In this document: positions 15,641-24,243 of the stretch, one piece after another
How positions within the stretch are numbered: position 1 is the first letter of the stretch
Layout of the letters: each line of letters opens with the position of its first letter
NCBI GenBank assembly: GCA_003648575.1
Contig: QMPN01000008.1
Coordinates: 1 to 28,377, forward strand
Length of the DNA: 28,377 bases
Direction: 5' to 3'
Origin: Bacteroidota bacterium
GTDB taxonomy: Bacteria > Bacteroidota > Bacteroidia > Bacteroidales > B18-G4
Made by a program: the position numbers and the translations under genes
Notes under the pieces: generated by a model
Databases searched by the model: none
Told to the model about the DNA's origin: nothing
The model's input: the letters and a program-made list of their open reading frames with translations, nothing else

Positions 15641-17965
15641 TTATTTATTAAACAAAATTTTCTTGCTATCAATAATTTTCCCACTACGATTACGAAGAAC
15701 TGCAATATAGTTCCCCCCAGGGATCCCTTTCGGTACCCACACAAGCGACTCATGTTGGTTTTCGACCACGATGCTGTCGATCATTTGGCCGGTGTAGGAA
15801 TAGATCTCCAGGCTTGTGGCATCTTTACTGCCGATGCTAAAAGTAAACTTCCCGGAAGAAGGGTTTGGGAAAACTCTAAGGATCTTTCCGGGCTCATTCA
15901 TAAATGATTCTTCAGTTGAGGTAGTAAGATCCCACACTCCCATGGCATAATCGCCTGCCTGCATGTTTTCCACCCATAAGTTTCCATGGGCCCAGGTCCC
16001 GTCCTGTGTGAAATCAACGGGCGTCCAGGGCATACCGGCATCCTTACGGTATAAGATCACTATTGAATCGGTAGGACCGGAAATCAGTGTATTGTCGAGT
16101 CTGCTTATGTGATAGGCAAACTTCCCGGTTGCAATAAAGGGTTCAGGACCTACCCATTTTACGGTCCAATGCCTGTAATCCGACAAACGAAAACCGGGTA
16201 TCGGTGCTGCAAGCGTATCCGGTGGGGTGTAATTGTGCGTCGCCTGAACAACTATGGAATCAGTCAGGCTGCTAACATCTGCTTCAAAATAAGTTTTTGG
16301 AAAACTATGTGTTCCCAATTCATCGATCACCATAAAATTATCGACAGTGGCATCCATATACCTTTCTCCCATGTCGAGGAAGACTTCAACGGGTTCGAAT
16401 GGTACACTAACAGTAGCATGTCCGGTTTCACCATCAAATTGAACAGTGCCTGAATACTGGTTCCAGTCCTGGGCTTTTACGGTGAACCCTATAATATTAC
16501 CATCCCCCATAAAAGCGGGGCCATGGCGTCTTTGTTTTACATATACACTTACTTCCCAGTTACCCCCGGTCTGGACGACATTAAAGGAGTCAAGCGTATA
16601 TCCGGGTGTACCGCCATGATATACATAGTTGTTGAAAAAGCCGCTCATGTCCACACCGGTATTCTGACTGAAGCTGGCTTCCATGTCGTAAGATGAAACC
16701 GAGGTGAAAGCAAAGTCTTCCAGGAAGTCTTTACAGGCCGGAAAAAACACGGCATCACCCAGGTATGCCCTCAGGGCTTGTACCACGGTAGCACCTCTGT
16801 CATAGGCACTCCTGCCATACGTAAGATTTTGTGGGATATTATTCAGGGGGATATATCCGCCTTCAGAGAGATGGCAATCATAAAGGAGGCCGGCATGCAT
16901 ATTTCTCATGGCAGTTTTATAGGTGTTTATGCCATCCAGCACCTCGGTATAATAATACTGGCTAAAGCTTGCCCAACCCTCATTGATCCACATCTCTTCA
17001 GCCTTATCGCAGGTGACCTTGTCGCCGAACCACATATGGAACAGCTCATGTACATACAGATATTCGTACGAATCATTACCAGTAATGGCAAAATGCGGAT
17101 AAGCAATATTGGCGGCATGTTCCATAGCGCCTTTGTCTGTGCTGACATATCCAATGCGGTGCCAGTCGTATGCCCCGAATTTTGTCTCAAATAAGGCCAA
17201 TACTTCATGCATACGTTCAAAGGTTCCGGGTACCTGAAGGGTGTCGCCGGGTAATACATAATAGGTGATCGGGATTTCTCTTTCAATACCGTTATATAGA
17301 TCATTCACCAGTGCATAATCACCAATGGCAACTGATACCAGGTAAGTAGGGATAGGGTTGTTGATATACCAGCGAAAGGTATGTGTGCCATTCCCGTTAT
17401 CGATGAGTTGAAGCAGTTCCCCGCCGCCAATGGCCATTTTATCGTCAGGAACCGTAGCTTTTACTTCGTAAACAGCCCTATCGGTGAAGTCATCGATGCA
17501 TGGAAACCATGACTGTCCCAGGTTGTGAGGTATCCAGCTGATCCCTACACCCAGATTAAAAGCATAGGAGCCATCGAAATGAAAACCTCCCCAACTCTCA
17601 TGAAATGGCTGTCCATGGTAATACACCAGGACGTCTGTTGTATCGCCCAGAGAAATGGGTGCCTGGAGGGGGATGTTGATGATCTCATCGGCATGTGTAA
17701 AAGAAGTTACCTTCAGCTGATTCACAAAAACGGAATCTACCGTCAGGTCCATCAACTGCAGCTGTATGATATCCAGGTTATTTACCAGTGGCAGGAGGGT
17801 AATGGTGGTATTCGCTGTAATTTCTTTGGTATCCATGTCAACTTCCTCCAGATCGATCACATATTTAATGGCATGGATGCTGTCGCCCGGTGTAACCTGG
17901 CCGGTAACATGAAAGCTAAAGAATAATACTGCGATAAGCACTGAGAGTAAGCTACGGCTGTTCAT
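15641..17965 (-). CDS. M1 family metallopeptidase with T9SS sorting domain
   Basis: Secreted zinc aminopeptidase of 774 residues. Signal peptide about 1-22 (MNSRSLLSVLIAVLFFSF...). The catalytic domain has the substrate-binding GAMEHAANIAYP (279-290) in place of the usual GAMEN, the zinc motif HELFH (306-310) and the third ligand Glu329 in WINEGWASFSQYY (HEXXH-X18-E), all intact. The tail (about 692-774; RVFPNPSSGKFTF, GGNYIAVLRN) is a type A T9SS sorting domain, so the enzyme is exported through the outer membrane and probably surface-attached. A perfect -7 element lies about 50 bp upstream. It most likely digests peptides outside the cell. Confidence 0.93.
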   Translation of the reverse strand: MNSRSLLSVLIAVLFFSFHVTGQVTPGDSIHAIKYVIDLEEVDMDTKEITANTTITLLPLVNNLDIIQLQLMDLTVDSVFVNQLKVTSFTHADEIINIPLQAPISLGDTTDVLVYYHGQPFHESWGGFHFDGSYAFNLGVGISWIPHNLGQSWFPCIDDFTDRAVYEVKATVPDDKMAIGGGELLQLIDNGNGTHTFRWYINNPIPTYLVSVAIGDYALVNDLYNGIEREIPITYYVLPGDTLQVPGTFERMHEVLALFETKFGAYDWHRIGYVSTDKGAMEHAANIAYPHFAITGNDSYEYLYVHELFHMWFGDKVTCDKAEEMWINEGWASFSQYYYTEVLDGINTYKTAMRNMHAGLLYDCHLSEGGYIPLNNIPQNLTYGRSAYDRGATVVQALRAYLGDAVFFPACKDFLEDFAFTSVSSYDMEASFSQNTGVDMSGFFNNYVYHGGTPGYTLDSFNVVQTGGNWEVSVYVKQRRHGPAFMGDGNIIGFTVKAQDWNQYSGTVQFDGETGHATVSVPFEPVEVFLDMGERYMDATVDNFMVIDELGTHSFPKTYFEADVSSLTDSIVVQATHNYTPPDTLAAPIPGFRLSDYRHWTVKWVGPEPFIATGKFAYHISRLDNTLISGPTDSIVILYRKDAGMPWTPVDFTQDGTWAHGNLWVENMQAGDYAMGVWDLTTSTEESFMNEPGKILRVFPNPSSGKFTFSIGSKDATSLEIYSYTGQMIDSIVVENQHESLVWVPKGIPGGNYIAVLRNRSGKIIDSKKILFNK

Positions 17966-18015
17966 AGGTAGTGGTTTTGGTCAGATATTGTAAATTTCCA
18001 CCAGAGGTGGTGTAA

Positions 18016-18023
18016 CAAATGTA
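18016..18023 (-). promoter_or_regulatory. -7 element of the M1 peptidase gene
   Basis: Minus-strand TACATTTG (exact TAnnTTTG) about 50 bp upstream of the ATG at 17965. No TTTG was found at -33. The 252-bp divergent gap to tolC also contains GTTTGCAAAC (18147-18156), a perfect palindrome of unknown role. Confidence 0.45.
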
Positions 18024-18217
18024 GTGAATAATTTATACATTTGGTCTTTGAAGGGAAAGGGAAGCGCAGGTGTTCGGTATTGAACAGCAAGCATTGAAAA
18101 ATGAACACTTTTTTAATCCCATTCCACGTATTCTCTTTGCTATTGTTTGCAAACCAGAAGTTTAGCAAAGTGGCATATTTTTAGATGCATATAGTGAAAT
18201 TTAAAAACCAGATAACA

Positions 18218-19684
18218 ATGATTAAGATTGTATCACTCAAAGGACTCGCATTTCCACGACTTCTGATCACAGGCATATTGCTTACGCTGGTCATGCTGAT
18301 TATGAGTGCAAGCCAGATGAAAGCGCAGACCCTGTGGTCGCTTCAGGATTGTATCAACTTTGCCTTCGAACACAACCTTGATATAAAAAAGCAAGTACTT
18401 GTGGTAGAGAGCAACAAGGCCAATCTGCTTCAGACAAAGCTGAACACGCTACCAAGCATTAATGCCGGGGCCAGCACAGTGAATAACTGGGGACGGACCA
18501 TTGACCAGTACACCAACGAATTTGCCACAAACAGGGTTCGTTCGGATAATCTTTACATCCAGGGGAACATCACCTTGTTCAGTGGATTGCAAAAGGTCAA
18601 TATGATCAAACGCAATCAGCTGTCAGTGAAATTTTCACAATTTTCACTGGATGATCTTCTCGATAATATATCTCTGACTGTAGCCGGGTACTACCTGGAT
18701 ATCCTGTTTAACAGGGAAATCCTGATGGTGGCTAATGAACAGCTGGCAGTGACAGAACAGCAGGTGAAGCGAATGGAAAAACTTGTTGAAGCAGGAACCC
18801 TGGCAAAAGGCGACCTCTTGAACATACAGGCACAGCAGGCACGCGAGGAATTACAGGTGATCGAGTCTGAAAACCGGCTTGAGATCTCATTCCTGACCTT
18901 GCAGCAATTGATTGATTTTCCGGTGACAGAGGATTTCGATGTACAGGTGCCCCGCCTCAGGTCGGTGGAAGCCCCATCGATCGACATCACATCGGATCAG
19001 ATATACAACTATGCTGTGCTTAACAGGCCAGAGGTAAAACTGGCAGAACTGACTGTAGATATCGCACACAAAGATATTTCCATTGCCCGTGGACAGCAAA
19101 GCCCGGTTTTCAGCCTGGGAGGATCCTGGGGAAGTGGTTATTCAGGGCTGAACACGATTGGGGAAAATCCGGCCTTGGTTACCCGAGAGCTTGGTTTCAC
19201 CGAGAGCGGCGAACTTGTATATACCTCTTATCTTCAAGATCAAGATTTCACAACGAAGGGCTGGGGCGATCAGCTGAACGATAACAATAACCGTTCTGTA
19301 GGTTTTTACCTGAACATTCCCATCTTCACCGGATGGCAGGTTAGGAATAGCATCACCAGGGCCAAGATTGCAGAGGAAAGTGCCCAGTACGATCTGCAGT
19401 ATACGAAGAACAACCTGCGGAAAGTTATCGAACAAGCCTATGCTGATGCTGTTGCCGCCTTGAAAAGGTATGGATCATCAATGAAACAAGTTGAAGCCCA
19501 GAGTGAGGCTTTCAAATATGCTGAACAAAAGTTTGATGTTGGCCTCCTCAACTCCGTTGAATACAATGAAATTAAAAAGGAGTTGACCCTGGCCCAATCA
19601 GATTTGTTGCAGGCTAAATACGATTATATTTTCAAGACAACTATATTAAGCTTCTATATGGGTAATCCTCTGTCGATCGAATAG
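18218..19684 (+). CDS. TolC-family outer membrane efflux protein
   Basis: Outer membrane channel of the TolC/OEP family, 488 residues from the start used here. The Met at 18218 begins a normal signal peptide (MIKIVSLKGLAFPRL...ASQMKAQTLW). An upstream in-frame ATG at 18185 would put 11 residues ahead of it. Long coiled-coil helices follow (e.g. VTEQQVKRMEKLVEAGTLAKGDLLNIQAQ, KFDVGLLNSVEYNEIKKEL), with the repeated-halves structure of this family and a barrel segment YLNIPIFTGWQVRNSI. The adaptor gene follows 104 bp later. No transporter gene is in the window. Confidence 0.9.
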   Translation: MIKIVSLKGLAFPRLLITGILLTLVMLIMSASQMKAQTLWSLQDCINFAFEHNLDIKKQVLVVESNKANLLQTKLNTLPSINAGASTVNNWGRTIDQYTNEFATNRVRSDNLYIQGNITLFSGLQKVNMIKRNQLSVKFSQFSLDDLLDNISLTVAGYYLDILFNREILMVANEQLAVTEQQVKRMEKLVEAGTLAKGDLLNIQAQQAREELQVIESENRLEISFLTLQQLIDFPVTEDFDVQVPRLRSVEAPSIDITSDQIYNYAVLNRPEVKLAELTVDIAHKDISIARGQQSPVFSLGGSWGSGYSGLNTIGENPALVTRELGFTESGELVYTSYLQDQDFTTKGWGDQLNDNNNRSVGFYLNIPIFTGWQVRNSITRAKIAEESAQYDLQYTKNNLRKVIEQAYADAVAALKRYGSSMKQVEAQSEAFKYAEQKFDVGLLNSVEYNEIKKELTLAQSDLLQAKYDYIFKTTILSFYMGNPLSIE

Positions 19685-19718
19685 AACATATCCATGTAGT
19701 TGATATTGATAAGTTGGC

Positions 19719-19726
19719 TAACTTTG
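19719..19726 (+). promoter_or_regulatory. -7 element ahead of the adaptor gene
   Basis: TAACTTTG, exact TAnnTTTG, about 62 bp before the adaptor ATG at 19789. A TTG lies 16 bp upstream, which is short. A small hairpin (TTCCG...CGGAA, 19744-19760) sits in the leader. Confidence 0.4.
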
Positions 19727-19788
19727 CACCGTGTTCCGCCGGCTTTGACGGAAGGCGTGCAGCCATTAACGAATAAACCTATTGCCTA

Positions 19789-21111
19789 ATGTTTAAGAAG
19801 AAAAAAACCTGGATCATCATCATCATAGTTTTGCTGGTGGTTCTCATCATTTTTGCTGTTCAGAAAGGAAACACTGGCAGTGGACTGCCCGTGAGCGTAG
19901 AAGCAGCTAAGTTCGGAGATATTATTGAAACTGTATCTGCCAATGGAAAGATACAGCCTGCCCAGGATGTGATCATCAGTCCCTATATCTCAGGAGAGGT
20001 AGTTGAATTGTATGTAAAAGAAGGGGATGAAGTGATGGAAGGCGACCTGCTGGCCAAGATCGACCCGGAGATCTATATCTCTGCGTACGAAAGGGCTGAG
20101 GCAAACCTCAATTCACAGCAGGCTAACCTTGCCAATGCCAAAGCACGCCAGGCGCAATCGGAAGCTTCGTATAAGAACTCCCGCGTGTCGTACGAAAGGA
20201 ACAAATCACTCTGGGAACAGGATGTAATCTCCCAGGCGGAGTATGATGCATCGCAGGCTGCTTATGAAGTTGCCAAAGCCGAAGTAGATGCTTCCAAGCA
20301 AACAGTGGCCAGCGCTAAGTATAGTATCAATAGTGCCAATGCAACATTGCGTGAAGCGAATGACAACCTCACCAAAACAACAGTTTCCGCCCCTCGCTCG
20401 GGAACAGTTTCTAAACTGAATGTGGAAAAAGGTGAAAGGGTTACCGGGGCATCACAGTTCTCATCAGGTACAGAAATTATGCGTGTTGCCAACCTTCAGC
20501 ACATGGAAGTAAATGTGGAGGTAAATGAGAATGATATCGTAAGGGTGTCCTTGCATGACACATGCACCATAGAGGTTGACGCTTACTTGAATGAAGAGTT
20601 CATGGGAGTGGTTACCGAAATTGCCACCTCTGCCAATACCCTGGGCGTTAGCGCTGAACAGGTCACAAATTTTGATGTGAAGATCATGGTATTACCTGAG
20701 TCTTATGCCAATCTCATCCCAGAAGATAATCCGAAATTTTCTCCTCTCAGGCCTGGTATGTCTGCAACAGTAGAGATCCGGACCGAGTATGCTGATAATG
20801 TGCTCATCATCCCAATTGGTGCTGTGACAACCAGAAGCGATACAACTGATAATAGTCAGGATGAATCAATCAAAGATGATAAGGACAAGAAGAAAGATTT
20901 TGTAGAGGTTGTTTTCATATATGATGAAGGCATTGCCCGCATGCAGGAAGTTGAAATTGGTATACAGGATAACACCAATATTCAGATCATAGCCGGCCTG
21001 GAAGATGGTGAAGAAGTTGTTACGGGGCCTTACAGTCTTGTTTCCAAGTCTCTCAGAGATGGTAATGAGTTGAAAAAGACTGAACGAAAAGACCTTTTCA
21101 AGGAAGATTAA
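19789..21111 (+). CDS. Periplasmic adaptor (MacA/HlyD-like membrane fusion protein)
   Basis: Adaptor that bridges an inner membrane transporter to TolC, 440 residues. It has an uncleaved N-terminal anchor (MFKKKKTWIIIIIVLLVVLIIFAV), lipoyl-like half (ISPYISGEVVELYVKEGDEV) near 63-92, a long coiled-coil hairpin (about 95-200, alternating Ala/Gln/Glu), the second lipoyl half (TVSAPRSGTVSKLNVEKGERV), a beta-barrel, and a C-terminal membrane-proximal domain with an acidic-lysine run (DKDKKKDF). The single uncleaved TM and fold match MacA-type adaptors for ABC exporters. The expected ATPase/permease (MacB-like) is not next to it: tsaB follows after 25 bp. Confidence 0.88.
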   Translation: MFKKKKTWIIIIIVLLVVLIIFAVQKGNTGSGLPVSVEAAKFGDIIETVSANGKIQPAQDVIISPYISGEVVELYVKEGDEVMEGDLLAKIDPEIYISAYERAEANLNSQQANLANAKARQAQSEASYKNSRVSYERNKSLWEQDVISQAEYDASQAAYEVAKAEVDASKQTVASAKYSINSANATLREANDNLTKTTVSAPRSGTVSKLNVEKGERVTGASQFSSGTEIMRVANLQHMEVNVEVNENDIVRVSLHDTCTIEVDAYLNEEFMGVVTEIATSANTLGVSAEQVTNFDVKIMVLPESYANLIPEDNPKFSPLRPGMSATVEIRTEYADNVLIIPIGAVTTRSDTTDNSQDESIKDDKDKKKDFVEVVFIYDEGIARMQEVEIGIQDNTNIQIIAGLEDGEEVVTGPYSLVSKSLRDGNELKKTERKDLFKED

Positions 21112-21136
21112 TTGACCTGTCCCATAGCTTGTCTGT

Positions 21137-21829
21137 ATGTCCCTGATATTGAATATAGAAACCGCCACACAGCATTGCTCGGTCGGGCTTGCTGATCATG
21201 GAAAGATCATTGCGATCAGGGAAAGCAACGAGAAGAACATCCATGCTTCCAAAGTCACTGTTTTTACGGATGAAGTATGCCGCGAAGCCGGGATCGGCAT
21301 GAAAGATCTTGATGTCATAGCCGTGAGCAAGGGCCCGGGTTCATATACCGGTTTGCGGATCGGTGTATCAGCCGCCAAGGGTTTTTGCTATGCCCTGGGA
21401 ATCCCACTGCTGGCAGTACCTACACTACAGTCGATGGCCCTGAAGGTTTCTATGCTCAGTAATTATCCGGAAGATATACTGTTTTGTCCGATGATAGATG
21501 CCAGGAGGATGGAAGTATATACTGCGCTTTTTGATCGCGAAAACAAGCCGGTAAAGGATACGGAAGCCCTGATAATGGATGAAAATTCATTCGAGGAGGA
21601 ATTGAAAGGGCATGAGATTATTTATTTCGGAGATGGTGCTGAGAAAGGCAGGGAGTTGCTGGATCCGAAAGGGATGAAATTTCTTGATGGCATTCAGCCA
21701 TCAGCCGATGGTATGGCCATTATATCTTATAACAAGTTTGGCAAAGGACATACTGAGGACCTTGCTTATTTTGAGCCCTTTTATCTCAAGGATTTTATCG
21801 CAGGACCATCAAAGGTTAAAGGACTCTAA
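21137..21829 (+). CDS. tsaB: tRNA threonylcarbamoyladenosine biosynthesis protein TsaB
   Basis: Pseudo-ASKHA ATPase needed with TsaD, TsaE and TsaC to make t6A37 in tRNAs reading ANN codons. The 230 residues begin MSLILNIETATQHCSVGLAD, with the family motif SKGPGSYTGLRIGVSAAKG (about 65-83) and PTLQSMAL. TsaB lacks the metal-binding His pair of TsaD, and none is seen here. It starts 25 bp after the adaptor stop, so may be co-transcribed. Its 3' end abuts a tandem-repeat palindrome facing acr3. Confidence 0.93.
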   Translation: MSLILNIETATQHCSVGLADHGKIIAIRESNEKNIHASKVTVFTDEVCREAGIGMKDLDVIAVSKGPGSYTGLRIGVSAAKGFCYALGIPLLAVPTLQSMALKVSMLSNYPEDILFCPMIDARRMEVYTALFDRENKPVKDTEALIMDENSFEEELKGHEIIYFGDGAEKGRELLDPKGMKFLDGIQPSADGMAIISYNKFGKGHTEDLAYFEPFYLKDFIAGPSKVKGL

Positions 21830-21830
21830 C

Positions 21831-21926
21831 GAAGTCAGAAGAATGAAGTCAGAAGAACGAAGTCAGAAGAATGAAGAACGAAGTTAGAAATCACTTCTTA
21901 CTTCTGGTATCTGACTTCTGACTTCT
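21831..21926. repeat. Tandem 14-mer repeats with inverted right arm
   Basis: Three exact-length units of GAAGTCAGAAGAAY (21831-21844, 21845-21858, 21859-21872) and a partial fourth are followed by inverted CTTCTGACTTC-type units (21897-21926). The two halves can fold into a long stem between the converging tsaB and acr3 genes. The right half encodes the last residues of Acr3 ([11 protein letters not shown]), so the repeat has become part of that reading frame. Confidence 0.65.
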
Positions 21927-22964
21927 AAAGTATTTTTTTCGCAGCCAGAAAGCGACATTCACCAAGGCAATAAGCACGGGCACTTCCACCAATGGCCCGA
22001 TAACGGTTGCAAAAGCTTCCTGAGAACTGATCCCAAATACCATAATGGCGACGGCAATGGCAAGCTCGAAATTGTTTGAGGCTGCCGTGAATGCAATAGT
22101 AGCAGTACGTTTGTAGTCTGCCCCTATTCTTTTTCCCATAAAAAACGAGACCATAAACATAATCACAAAGTATATGATCAATGGAATGGCGATGCGTATT
22201 ACATCAAGGGGAAGTGAAATGATATTATCACCCTGATAAGAGAACATGACCACAATAGTAAACAGCAGAGCGATGAGAGTGATGGGGCTGATCAGCGGTA
22301 CAAATTTCTTATGATACCAGTCTTTATTTTTAATCCTGATCAGAATGAAACGTGTCAGGAATCCGGCAATGAAAGGTATGCCGAGGTATATGAACACACT
22401 TTTGGCAATAATGCCAATAGTAATGGGCACTTCAACCGACGGCAGTCCAAACCATGTTGGCAGTACGGTAATGAATATCCAGGCGAAAAGGGAGAAGAAG
22501 AGGATCTGGAAAATAGAGTTAAAGGCCACCAGGCCGGCTGCATATTCGTTGCTTCCCTCTGCCAGTTCGTTCCACACGATCACCATGGCAATGCATCGGG
22601 CGAGGCCGATGAGGATGAGGCCGTACATATAACCCGGATAATCATGCAGGAATATGATGGCCAGAAAGAACATGAGTATAGGGCCGATGACCCAGTTCTG
22701 TACCAGCGACAGGCTCAGGATCTTCACATCTGCAAAGACTTTTGGAAGTTCTTCATACCTGACCTTTGCCAGGGGAGGATACATCATCAGGATCAGGCCG
22801 ATGGCAATCGGGATATTCGTATCGTTTACTACCATACTGCCCCAGAAATCCTTGATATCGGGGTGTAAATATCCCCATAACACCCCCGTAAACATACCCA
22901 GGAATATCCAGAGGGTGAGGTAGCTGTCGAGAAAAGATAATTTCTTTGTCTGTTTTTTATTCAT
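21891..22964 (-). CDS. acr3: Arsenite efflux transporter, ACR3 family
   Basis: Inner membrane exporter of As(III) (and possibly Sb(III)) driven by proton motive force, 357 residues with about 10 transmembrane segments. The key Cys in TM4 is Cys124 in [19 protein letters not shown], and the conserved Glu in TM9 is Glu300 in [12 protein letters not shown]; both match the family. This is the ACR3 type, not the ArsB type. It is last of the ars cluster, 47 bp after arsM, so it may have its own translation signal but is likely in the same transcript. The last 11 residues come from the intergenic repeat and are not conserved. Confidence 0.95.
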   Translation of the reverse strand: MNKKQTKKLSFLDSYLTLWIFLGMFTGVLWGYLHPDIKDFWGSMVVNDTNIPIAIGLILMMYPPLAKVRYEELPKVFADVKILSLSLVQNWVIGPILMFFLAIIFLHDYPGYMYGLILIGLARCIAMVIVWNELAEGSNEYAAGLVAFNSIFQILFFSLFAWIFITVLPTWFGLPSVEVPITIGIIAKSVFIYLGIPFIAGFLTRFILIRIKNKDWYHKKFVPLISPITLIALLFTIVVMFSYQGDNIISLPLDVIRIAIPLIIYFVIMFMVSFFMGKRIGADYKRTATIAFTAASNNFELAIAVAIMVFGISSQEAFATVIGPLVEVPVLIALVNVAFWLRKKYFRSQKSDTRSKK

Positions 22965-23011
22965 AACAAGATGTACTATTACTAATCATGAACAGGGGGA
23001 AGATAGAAAGC

Positions 23012-23815
23012 TTATTGCTTATGACCTACCACAGTAATACTAAAAATGCCTGTGCTGTTACTCTTATACGCTTGTAATCCTTTAACCGATAAGTAATTCA
23101 AAAGGATATCATCCGGGAGAATAATCTCTTTTTCCTTTTTTACAAGAACCATATTGAAACCTGCATTTTCAATGATTTTGAGGTAGTCGTCCTTTTGAAC
23201 GGCACCGGAAACACAGCCGGCATACATTTCAGCTGCTTGCATCAATTCGGAAGGGAGAGTACCTTCCAGAACAATATCTGAAATACAAAAATGGCCTCCA
23301 GGTTTAATGACACGAAACATTTCGGAAAATGCTTTTGCTTTATCCGGCACCAGGTTTAGAACACAATTACTTATGATCACGTCAGCCTGCTCATCCTCCA
23401 AGGGCATATTCTCAATATCACCCTTGATGAATTTAACATTTTTAAAGCCAAGTTTTCTTGCATTGCTTTTGGCTTTCGTGAGCATTGCTCCTGCAAAGTC
23501 GATCCCCAAAACCATCCCATCGTCCCCTACAATTGATCTGACTACAAAAGCATCATTTCCAGCACCAGACCCCAGATCAACAACAGTGTCACCTTTGGAA
23601 ATATTAGCAAATTCGGTAGGTAAACCACAACCTAATCCAAGGTCTGCGTCTGTATTGTACCCCTCCAGAGCTGAATAATCATCGCTCATAATAGTATAAT
23701 CCATATTATCACAGCAAGATGTACTACCACAACAGGAAGATATATTCTGGTCTTTACTTTGATTCGCAATGTCGTTATACTTACTACGAACTATATTCTT
23801 CAATTCTTCACTCAT
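23012..23815 (-). CDS. arsM: Arsenite S-adenosylmethionine methyltransferase
   Basis: Cytoplasmic enzyme methylating As(III) to mono-, di- and trimethyl species. The 267 residues contain the SAM site VVDLGSGAGNDAF (78-90), the acidic D105 region and SNCVLNLVPDK (149-159). Candidate As(III)-binding cysteines are Cys63 (LGLGCGLP), Cys151 (SNCVLN) and Cys201 (YAGCVSG), with an extra N-terminal Cys cluster (SSCCGSTSCCDN, 27-37). Its ATG overlaps the arsC stop by 8 bp (ATGAGTGA), so it is translationally coupled. It is likely under ArsR control. Confidence 0.93.
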   Translation of the reverse strand: MSEELKNIVRSKYNDIANQSKDQNISSCCGSTSCCDNMDYTIMSDDYSALEGYNTDADLGLGCGLPTEFANISKGDTVVDLGSGAGNDAFVVRSIVGDDGMVLGIDFAGAMLTKAKSNARKLGFKNVKFIKGDIENMPLEDEQADVIISNCVLNLVPDKAKAFSEMFRVIKPGGHFCISDIVLEGTLPSELMQAAEMYAGCVSGAVQKDDYLKIIENAGFNMVLVKKEKEIILPDDILLNYLSVKGLQAYKSNSTGIFSITVVGHKQ

Positions 23816-24236
23816 CGTCCGAATGATTTATCTGTTTAAAAAATTTGTAAAAGCTATCCCTGATCTCATCCCTTATCCTTCTGTACACCGGCATCACTTC
23901 CTCTTCAGTGCCTTTTGCCGAGGCAGGGTCATCAAATCCCATGTGCCGATGATGCTTTACTTCTCCGGCAAATACGGGGCAAACCTCTTTGGCACCATCA
24001 CAAACCGTAATCACGTAGTCGAAGGCTTCATTTAAATATAGTGATACGGACTCCGGTTTTTGATTGCTGATATCCACGCTAACTTCTGCCATTGCTTTAA
24101 TGGCAAATGGATTAACAAGCCCTTCAGCCACTGTGCCTGCGGAGAAAACTTCCAGGTCCGTATTGAATGATCTCAGAAATCCCTCCGCCATCTGGCTGCG
24201 GCAGGTGTTGCCGGTACATATGATCAGGATTTTCAT
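23808..24236 (-). CDS. arsC: Arsenate reductase, thioredoxin-coupled (LMW-PTPase fold)
   Basis: Cytoplasmic enzyme reducing As(V) to As(III) for export or methylation. The start used gives 142 residues, beginning MKILIICTGNTCRSQMAEGF. The phosphatase-type loop is C7-T-G-N-T-C-R13 with the nucleophilic Cys7. The redox relay pair is Cys79 and Cys86 in VITVCDGAKEVCPVF (CX6C), a mark of the thioredoxin-linked family, and an acidic residue is in GFDDPA. A start at 24260 would overlap the permease and add 8 residues. It lies 7 bp after the permease stop. Confidence 0.94.
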   Translation of the reverse strand: MKILIICTGNTCRSQMAEGFLRSFNTDLEVFSAGTVAEGLVNPFAIKAMAEVSVDISNQKPESVSLYLNEAFDYVITVCDGAKEVCPVFAGEVKHHRHMGFDDPASAKGTEEEVMPVYRRIRDEIRDSFYKFFKQINHSDDE

Positions 24237-24243
24237 GGGTAAT

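Noticed and set aside
21831..21926. CRISPR array
   Set aside because: Units are 14 bp with no unique spacers and an inverted second half; no cas genes are near.
22311..22868. Plus-strand frame of 185 codons opposite acr3
   Set aside because: It is the antisense of hydrophobic TM codons, giving a His/Glu-rich product of no known type; acr3 motifs on the minus strand are complete.
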